A DNA stretch of 64,000 nucleotides from the NCBI RefSeq assembly GCF_038502225.1, contig NW_027195257.1, positions 17,501 to 81,500 on the forward strand, in the 5' to 3' direction. Positions 56,724 to 64,000 of the stretch are shown here, piece after piece; position 1 is the first letter of the stretch, and every line of letters starts with the position of its first letter. Source of the DNA: Cherax quadricarinatus (Eukaryota; Arthropoda; Malacostraca; Decapoda; Parastacidae). The translations under genes were made by a program, and so were the position numbers. The notes below the pieces were generated by a model. The model worked only from the letters and a program-made list of their open reading frames with translations, did no database searches and was not told the DNA's origin.

Positions 56724-56935
56724 GTACTCACCTAGTTGTATTCACCTAGTTGAGGTTGCAGGGGTCGAGTCCGAGCTCCTGGCCCCGCCTCTTCACTGGT
56801 CGCTACTAGGTCACTCTCCCTGAACCGTGAGCTTTATCATACCTCTGCTTAAAGCTATGTATGGAACCTGCCTCCACTACATCGCTTCCCAAACTATTCC
56901 ACTTCCTGACTACTCTGTGGCCAAAGAAATACTGT
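56724..56935 (-). mobile_element. LINE-A 3'-end fragment
   Basis: About 210 bp: 3' UTR with CACCTAGTTG doublet and the last RT codons (FFGHRVVRKWNSL region), cut at 56935. Confidence 0.75.
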
Positions 56936-57262
56936 TAGTTACCATTTTGTCCTAGGCACATGTCGATTTGACACTAGGCCTGTTGTGTGTGTAGGTGTGT
57001 GTGTAGGTGTGTGTGTAGGTGTGTGTGTAGGTGTGTGTGTGTAGGTGTGTGTAGGTGTGTGTGTGTAGGTGTGTGTGTGTGTAGGTGTGTGTGTGTGTAG
57101 GTGTGTGTGTGTAGGTGTGTGTGTAGGTGTGTGTGTGTAGGTGTGTGTGTTAGTTACCATTTTGTCCTAGGCACATGTCGATTTGACACTAGGCCTGTTG
57201 TGTGTGTAGGTGTGTGTGTAGGTGTGTGTGTAGGTGTGTGTGTGTGTAGGTGTGTGTGTGTG

Positions 57263-57328
<66 letters not shown>

Positions 57329-57385
57329 GTGTGTGAGTGTGTGTGTGTGTATGTGCGTGTGTGTGTGTGTGTGTGAGTGTGTGTG

Positions 57386-57480
<95 letters not shown>
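56936..57480. repeat. GTGTGTAGGT/(TG)n array with a duplicated 60-bp segment
   Basis: TTAGTTACCATTTTGTCCTA...CTAGGCCTGTTG occurs at 56936-56985 and again at 57149-57198, each followed by GTAGGTGTGT repeats. The unit is thus about 213 bp. It grades into pure TG with GTGCG and GTGAG variants. Confidence 0.8.
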
Positions 57481-57483
<3 letters not shown>

Positions 57484-57485
57484 GT

Positions 57486-57529
57486 TGTGCACTCACTTAG
57501 TTGAGGTTGCAGGGGTCGAGTCCAAACTC

Positions 57530-57560
<31 letters not shown>
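57486..57560 (-). mobile_element. 50-bp LINE-A 3' scrap between TG arrays
   Basis: CACTCACTTAGTTGAGGTTG and GGGGTCGAGTCCAAACTCC are LINE-A 3' UTR sequence, bounded by TG arrays on both sides. Confidence 0.7.
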
Positions 57561-57970
57561 AACAGTAGCTCATGTCCTTCACCCACCATTACAGCATTGT
57601 TTAACAAATCACTAGTTAGCTTAATATCTTTATTATGCATCCCACACCCATCCTGTGGGCGATAGTCAAAAAGACTACAGAGGTACATTATGTGTCCAGG
57701 GACTGGGCCGCAAATATCTGCTGGCTGAACCATTCACACGTCTACACCTAATCACAATTGCAATGATTTTTTAATGTAAATGTTTGCTTTACTTACAATG
57801 AGCAAAGTCAGGGTATTTTTGATGACTGGGTTGTAAAACACCACTGTGGATAAAATACTATGACATATCTTGCACATTTCTGAGTGAGTTGTCTCTGAGT
57901 TCATTAATTTTATCGCATTCCAGTAAATAATGAGGGAAGGTGTGACAATGGTCCTTCTGGCAAAGTTTAC
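57561..57970. other. No recognisable gene
   Basis: Unique-looking sequence with CATCCTGTGGGCGATAGTC near 57650, possibly an old retroelement piece; nothing firmly supported. Confidence 0.4.
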
Positions 57971-57974
57971 ATTT

Positions 57975-58310
57975 CGTTTGGTTTACGCAACTTATCTGAT
58001 ATTAACATTGCTCTCCAAAATTTTCGAGAAATTAATACACAAGATATTATACTCTTTTCTGGAATCGAGCAATTTACTAAACCCCTGCCAATTTTTTTTT
58101 CAGACCAAATAAAAGCACAAATGATGCATTTATAAAAATGTTGGACATCCTTTATACAACGCATGAAAATAATGAATATCTACTAGGCCACTTTCTTTAG
58201 TTTAAGAAAGCTTTCGGCATAGTCAACCACAGTATCCTGCACCTCATACCTGGTCATTATGGTATCAGAGGTCATGCGCTTTCGTATATAAGGAACTACA
58301 TTACCAACAC
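57975..58310 (+). pseudogene. LINE-C-related RT fragment
   Basis: LLSKIFEKLIHKILYSFLES, then NPCQFFFQTK, KMLDILYTT and KKAFGIVNHSIL in shifting frames match the RT region of the LINE-C-like element at 41.6 kb. It is interrupted by the SINE at 58311. Confidence 0.6.
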
Positions 58311-58489
58311 GGTGCCCCGTGGCCTGATGGTTAAAGCTCTCGCTTCACATGGTAAGTGTCTGGGTTCGATTCCCAGCATTGGACGTGTTTCCTTACACCT
58401 GTTATATATGTTCCCCATCAGTGAAATGGGTACAAGGGTGTTAGTTGACTGGTGTGTGTCACATCCTGGGACAAAACTGAGGTAAGAAC
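58311..58489 (+). mobile_element. tRNA-derived SINE (SINE1), partial
   Basis: A box TGGCCTGATGG (58320-58330) and B box GGTTCGATTCC (58363-58373), then the body up to CACATCCTGGGACAAAACTGAGG. It lacks the 3' half and the TCTTA tail of the 30.9-kb copy. Confidence 0.75.
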
Positions 58490-59795
58490 ATTCTGGTTGT
58501 GGGAGACTCCTAGGTAAGATAAATGGACCATGTCTTTTGTAAGAGAGATAGAAAGGTGAGACAGAGAGTGTGCTTCCCAGGAGCCGGTGTTGGTGACAGT
58601 CAACAGGTTGGATAATTGTGGAAATGACACTGGGAAGGGCAGGAGGCAGGAGCTGCTGGATAGATACAAGTCAGCCATATATGTAGTCAGGTCTAAGGGA
58701 GGGATCCCAATCATATGTAGCATTTGCCTAAAAGGGAAGTGGGTAATGAATGGATGTCTAGGGCAATTGGTATAAATTTCTGGCTAGACAGGTACTGCAA
58801 TGAACTTGCAATCCCATTCATGGATAACTGGGACAAATTCTATGGAAAATGTGATTTGTTATCAAGGGATGGGGTACATCTCTCTGGGGTCTGAGTAGTT
58901 GCATTAGCTAAATCGATTGAGGGAGCCATTGCTGACTTGTCTAGGACTTTAAACTGATCGATTATAGAAGTATGGGTGTTTGTGGGAAACAATCAAGCTG
59001 CAGTACTAGGGTTGAAAACAGAAGATATTACCAGAATACCTCAGGGATATCTTTAAAAGACAATATCAAAATAAAGTTGCTTGTAAAGGCAAAGCAATTG
59101 ATCAACAAACAAAGAGAGACAATAGAGGGCAGCGAGTGACTAGCTCCCTTAAGGTTTACTACACTAATCATGGAGTCTAAGGAATAAGATAGATGAGCTA
59201 AGATTACTTGCAAGTGCTGGTAATATAAATATTATTGCTATAGCTGAGACCTGGTTCAACTTGAAAGATAGAGAAATGCCTTCTGAATGTAACATACAGG
59301 GTTATTAACTATTCCACACTGATAGGGTCAACAGGAAGGGTGGTGGAGTGGCGATATAGTCAGAGATAATTTAAATTGTAGGTGTTAGACAAGATATAAG
59401 ATTAGAAACATCGGATTCAGAATCTGTTTTGCTACAGTTTGTCGTGGGTCATGACAAATTAATTTTGGGAATGATTTATGGGCCCCCAAACCTTAATAGG
59501 AAGTGCAGTAAGCTACTATGGGGCGAAATTCATAAGGCGTCTAGATATGAAAATGTTGTGTTAATGGGAGATTTTAACTTTGAATTAATTGATTGGAACA
59601 ATATGATAGAAAATCTTGAGTCTAGTGACTTTCTTGATACGGTTCAGGATTGCTTTTTTAAACAGTTTGTGACAGAACCAATTAGAGGAAACAACTTGCT
59701 TGACTTTGTTCTTGCCAACGAAGAATCACTAATCAATAATCTTGAGATTAATGATGAGCTTAGCACTTAGTATCAACATATCATGGAATTACCCA
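58490..59795 (+). pseudogene. LINE-B copy 4: esterase ORF1 and endonuclease start
   Basis: ORF1 remnants begin with ILVVGDS (SGNH esterase block I Ser), then FCKRDRKVRQRVCFPGAGVGD, ELLDRYKSAIYVVRSKGG, DNWDKFYGK and RDGVHLSGV (Asp and His of the catalytic set). The endonuclease follows: AETWFNLKDREMPSEC, RVNRKGGGVA, YGPPNLNRKCS, LMGDFNFELIDWNN (near 59570) and LLDFVLANEESLINN. ORF1 esterases mark CR1-clade LINEs. It ends at about 59795, where the ALF4 promoter homology begins. Confidence 0.7.
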
Positions 59796-59856
59796 TTACC
59801 ACGATAATGTCGTCATACCAACCAACACGAAGTAGAAGCAGATCGCTGCGCACTTG

Positions 59857-59866
59857 GGAATTCCAA
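59857..59866 (+). promoter_or_regulatory. NF-kappaB-like site upstream of ALF4
   Basis: GGGAATTCCA, one mismatch from GGGRNNYYCC, 262 bp before the ATG. It is aligned with the ALF3 site by flanking homology. Confidence 0.45.
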
Positions 59867-60075
59867 CTGATTTTCACGCAGTATGTCGCAAGACAGTCCT
59901 TTTAACTCATTTAGAAGCATATTATTTAGGATTTTGTATCAAAACTTAATTCACATTTACTAAGTAAAATGATAACTGCATTAGATAATTTACGAGAAAA
60001 CATTACAATATTGAGCACATAGCGTTAGACAATAGGTCGTGTTGGCATCATACGGGCCAGTTGCTGGCACCCTCA

Positions 60076-60081
60076 TATAAG
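60076..60081 (+). promoter_or_regulatory. TATA box of ALF4
   Basis: TATAAG in CACCCTCATATAAGGC, 47 bp before the start codon; same context as the ALF3 TATA box. Confidence 0.55.
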
Positions 60082-60127
60082 GCAGCAGAGTGCCTGGGCC
60101 ACGTTAGTCACTCTTATTCCCGCCACA

Positions 60128-61641
60128 ATGCGCACAGCTACATTAGTCAGTGTGGTGGTGCTGTCACTGATTGTGGCACCTCTCGTGCCACAGAGCAATG
60201 CGCAGCTCTGGGAGGCCATAGCGGGAGCTGTCTCAAATAAAGTGATTTCGTAAGTAAAAGTCATTTACAACAGTCAAATATTGCATATATTTTTTTAAGC
60301 TGTGGTTTCATAAAACATTTTTTGTCACGCTGCTATTTTGTGTTAGAACCTGATTCATTCATGCTACAGAAGCACCATTGATAAACTCTTGTATTGTTAA
60401 CAGATTGTGGGATCAAGGAGAGGTGGAGCTGATGGGACACTACTGTAACTACAGAGTTGTGCCCAAGTTCAGGAGGTGGCAGCTCTACTTCAATGGCAGG
60501 ATGTGGTGCCCCGGCTGGACCACCATCAGGGGAGAAGGTAATATATTTTCTTTTTATGGGAACTTCAACAGGAGTTCATCATTGTGAGTTTCACTGAGTG
60601 AAGAACTTCAACAGGAGTTCATTAAGGTGTTGATCACTGAGCGAAGAACTTCTCATGAGTGTCTTCATCTTAGCATGAGTGTCTTCATCTTAGCATGAGT
60701 GTCTTCATCTTAGCATGAGTGTCTTCATCTTAGCATGAGTGTCTTCATCTTAGCATGAGTGTCTTCATCTTAGCATGAGTGTCTTCACCTAATAGCTTCA
60801 CATGTCTACTTTATTAATGAAAAGCTCTACTCAGCTCATTGGGATGATAGAGGAGTTACATAATGACTGTCGCAGTTCAGCAAAAAATTCTGTGCCACTC
60901 CGTGAAGTGTCCGGGAGACAGTAGTTACTGTGTACTGTGTCAGGGAGACAGTAGTTACTGTGTACTGTGTCCTGGAGACAGTAGTTACTGTGTACTGTGT
61001 CCTGGAGACAGTAGTTACTGTGTACTTTGTCAGGGAGACAGCAGTTACTGTGTACTGAGTCAGGGAGACAGTAGCTACTGTGTACTGTGTCCTGGAGACA
61101 GTAGTTACTGTGTACTTTGTCAGGGAGACAGTAGTTACTGTGTACTGTGTCCTGGAGACAGTAGTTACTGTGTACTGTGTCAGGGAGACAGTAGCTACTG
61201 TGTACTGAGTCAGGGAGACAGTAGTTACTGTGTACTGAGTCAGAGAGACAGTAGTTACTGTGTACTTTGTCAGGGAGACAGTAGTTACTGTGTACTGTGT
61301 CAGGGAGACAGTAGCTACTGTGTACTGAGTCAGAGAGACAGTAGTTACTGTGTACTGTGTCCGGGAGACAGTAGTTACTGTGTACTGTGTCCTGGAGACA
61401 GTAGTTATTGTGTACTGTCAGGGAGACAGTAGTTACTGTGTCCTGGAGACAGTAGTTACTGTGTACTGTGTTATTTGTGCTTTTTCCATTACTGTAAATG
61501 TTTATACAAGTGTCTTACATTACAGCGACCACCAGAAGCAGGTCTGGTGTCATTGGAGACACGACTCGTGACTTCGTAAGAAAGGCCTTCGAAGCTGGTA
61601 TCATCACAGAACAATCAGCCCAGCAGTGGCTCAACTCTTGA
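60128..61641 (+). CDS. ALF: Anti-lipopolysaccharide factor 4 (ALF4), three exons, 123 residues
   Basis: Secreted LPS-binding antimicrobial peptide precursor. Exons are 60128-60249, 60404-60537 and 61526-61641; introns are 154 bp (phase 2) and 988 bp (phase 1). The signal peptide ends at SNA25; mature Gln26 onward is 98 residues. The Cys55-Cys76 loop reads [22 protein letters not shown]: four Arg and one Lys with no acidic residue (about +5), the most cationic of the four. [30 protein letters not shown] and the QQWLNS end complete it. The close match to ALF3 in promoter, intron 1 length and exon 3 shows a recent duplication or gene conversion. Intron 2 is mostly minisatellite. Confidence 0.93.
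60645..60790. repeat. 20-bp minisatellite in ALF4 intron 2
   Basis: Seven nearly perfect units of CATGAGTGTCTTCATCTTAG. Confidence 0.9.
60905..61470. repeat. 30-bp minisatellite in ALF4 intron 2 (~19 copies)
   Basis: Units built of GGAGACAGTAGTTACTGTGT plus ACTGTGTCAG or ACTGTGTCCT variants. The unit holds the small inverted repeat CAGTAGTTACTG. The 30-bp period keeps one frame open ([10 protein letters not shown] repeats), which is not evidence for a gene. The array ends about 55 bp before exon 3. Confidence 0.9.
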
Positions 61642-61677
61642 AGCATCACTCACTCTTCATCCAGATAATGATCCTAG

Positions 61678-62172
<495 letters not shown>

Positions 62173-62177
62173 ATATA

Positions 62178-62280
<103 letters not shown>

Positions 62281-62510
62281 TTTCGAGGTGCATTAGTGTT
62301 TTAATTAATATTTTAAATCCTTATTGTGGAAGAGTATCTTACAATTATCCTGGTAAATATGTATAGTAATATAATTTCTTAATGTTTTTCCAAAAGACTT
62401 CTGAAGAACCCCAAGAAAATTATCTTCTTGTGTTGAGAATATGATTCATCATGTACCATAGAGAGTATTCATCCATCATGAATGAATGAACTTACATATA
62501 TGTTTTATGC

Positions 62511-62516
62511 AATAAA
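62511..62516 (+). terminator. Candidate poly(A) signal of ALF4
   Basis: AATAAA 870 bp after the stop. Subtracting the AT-MITE-AT block (about 595 bp) leaves about 275 bp, close to the ALF2 and ALF3 distances. Confidence 0.5.
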
Positions 62517-62581
62517 GTTTTTTCTAACCTTAGATAACAGTCTTTGAATTGTTCTCCAGCTGGATTGTTATAATCATAATA

Positions 62582-62720
62582 TTTAAGGAGGTGTACCGGT
62601 AAGCCAGTGGAAGGCCTCAGTGAAATGACCAGAAGCTCCAGCGGCAGGTCATCATATGACTAAGACCCGCGTCAGGAAACACTTGTCCTGTTTCCTGACG
62701 AACCTTACCTAACCTCCAGT
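62582..62720 (+). mobile_element. SINE2 copy
   Basis: Matches the insertion at 42120-42282 from GGTGTACCGGTAAGCCAG to the CGTCAGGAAACA/TGTTTCCTGACG hairpin and CTTACCTAACC end. A scrap of the same 3' end is at 62897-62936. Confidence 0.7.
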
Positions 62721-62939
62721 TGGATTTTGCTGCTCTAAATTTGGTGTAATTTGAATACTGTTTTATATTATATTTTACATAAAGAACACTACTCTTTTAT
62801 ACGATATAAACATATCACAAATACACACACAGACGCACTCGACCCGTGTAACCACATTCAGGTGAGTATTCAGAAAACTAGTATAGTACATAATATATAT
62901 TTGTCCTGTTTCCTGACGAACCTTACCTAACCTAACATA

Positions 62940-63475
62940 ATATATATGTTTATGGTTATTCCTTTTCTTACAGAAGAATAGTTATACATTCCATCAAACT
63001 CCAAGATGTGACCAGCACAATAAATTGACAATTCAGTGAATAAAACGCGTCAATTTTTTTTTATTCTATTAAAAAATATCTTAGAGGAAAAGAATAGCAT
63101 AATATAAATAATATATTTCACTCTAAAATAACAATCTGAATTATAGCTCAACAGCCCTCCTTATTACTGCTGATTTTTTTATAGAAATCGGAACGAAAAC
63201 TGGAGAATAAGAAAGGCAGTCATCTTTATTGTCAGCAACAAAGACACCTAAGTGACGTACATGTGTCTTATTTGTCAGTCTGATAGTTTGTTTACCATTA
63301 ATAAGAACGGAAACTCAAGTTTTTTCACTGTGTTGTTCTTACAATTAGTGGTTGAGTATATACCAGCTTCTGTAATGGTTCTTCTCAGGCAAGAGTCAAG
63401 GGCGTAGCGGAGAACAGGTTATGTCACGGTGGCTAACATTTGATGTCATAGTGGAATACATTGATGGTCACACTG
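62940..63475. other. No recognisable gene
   Basis: AT-rich flank between the SINE2 scrap and the terminal satellite; nothing coding recognised. Confidence 0.45.
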
Positions 63476-63479
63476 GAGG

Positions 63480-63955
63480 TCATCTGATGTACCACTGTAC
63501 CACATTTGATATGCCACTGTAGCACATTTGATGCGGCCTTTGATGTACCACTGTACCACATTTGATGTACCACTGTAGCACATTTGATGTACCACTGTAG
63601 CACATTTGATGTGCCACTGTAGCACATTTGATGCGGCCTTTGATGTACCACTGTACCACATTTGATGTACCACTGTAGCACATTTGATGTACCACTGTAG
63701 CACATTTGATGTACCACTGTAGCACATTTGATGTGCCACTGTACCACATTTGATGTTCCACTGTAGCACATTTGATGTACCACTGTACCACATTTGATGT
63801 ACCACTGTAGCACATTTGATGTGCCACTGTACCACATTTGATGTTCCACTGTAGCACATTTGATGTACCACTGTACCACATTTGATGTACCACTGTAGCA
63901 CATTTGATGTACCACTGTACCACATTTGATGTGCTGTTGGAGCACATCCAAGTTT
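63480..63955. repeat. 22-bp satellite (~21 copies)
   Basis: Units GATGTACCACTGTAGCAC plus ATTT, with TACC/TAGC variants and two shared GATGCGGCCTTT interruptions (63531 and 63631) that mark a higher-order duplication of about 100 bp. All minus-strand frames stay open because the unit lacks stops. Confidence 0.9.
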
Positions 63956-64000
63956 ACTGGATACATTTAATGTTACACTGGGGTACATTTAATGTGACAT

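Noticed and set aside
60863..61432. 189-residue frame of [10 protein letters not shown] repeats
   Set aside because: It results from a 30-bp minisatellite within ALF4 intron 2; no signal peptide, no neighbours, and it overlaps the spliced gene.
63433..63988. Three overlapping minus-strand frames of 155-180 residues
   Set aside because: All come from the 22-bp satellite, which lacks stops in every frame on that strand.

Overview
The window is animal nuclear DNA, most likely from a decapod crustacean. Four spliced genes encode anti-lipopolysaccharide factors (ALFs), an antimicrobial peptide family known from crustaceans and horseshoe crabs. The remaining sequence is dense in microsatellites, CR1/Jockey-type LINEs, Penelope-like remnants and tRNA-derived SINEs, as is typical of decapods. 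I cannot name the species from sequence alone; a crayfish or lobster relative is a guess.

Genes. ALF1 (2999-5968), ALF2 (12521-14416), ALF3 (35876-46090) and ALF4 (60128-61641) lie head to tail on the + strand. Each has three exons with identical intron phases (2, then 1). Exon 1 carries the signal peptide and N-terminal helix. Exon 2 carries the two-cysteine LPS-binding loop. Exon 3 carries the C-terminal helices. The predicted precursors are 117, 123, 123 and 123 residues, each giving a 98-residue mature peptide. An NF-kappaB-like motif lies about 260-370 bp upstream of every start codon (exact GGGRNNYYCC match in three, one mismatch in ALF4). ALF3 and ALF4 are the closest pair.

Layout. 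1-2.5 kb: two LINE-A copies. 3-6 kb: ALF1. 6.4-11.4 kb: LINE-B and LINE-A copies, a perfect 77-bp hairpin insertion and a Penelope GIY-YIG remnant. 12.5-14.4 kb: ALF2. 15.5-18.8 kb: a nearly intact LINE-C. 20.5-24.7 kb: decayed LINE pieces and a 29-bp satellite. 25.3-34.7 kb: a 9.3-kb palindromic, foldback-like element with two nested LINEs in its left end. 35.9-46.1 kb: ALF3, whose 9.7-kb second intron holds a LINE-B split by a Tigger transposon, with signs of an inversion. 46.6-59.8 kb: LINE-A copies joined through (AC)n tracts, an RNase H LINE, hammerhead-like sites, SINEs and another LINE-B. 60.1-62.5 kb: ALF4, with two minisatellites in intron 2 and a TIR element in the probable 3' UTR. 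63.5-64 kb: a 22-bp satellite.

The only host genes I can support are the four ALFs. The most unusual structures are the foldback palindrome, the small insertions with hammerhead-like sequence, the microsatellite-linked LINE-A copies, and the inversion inferred inside the ALF3 intron.
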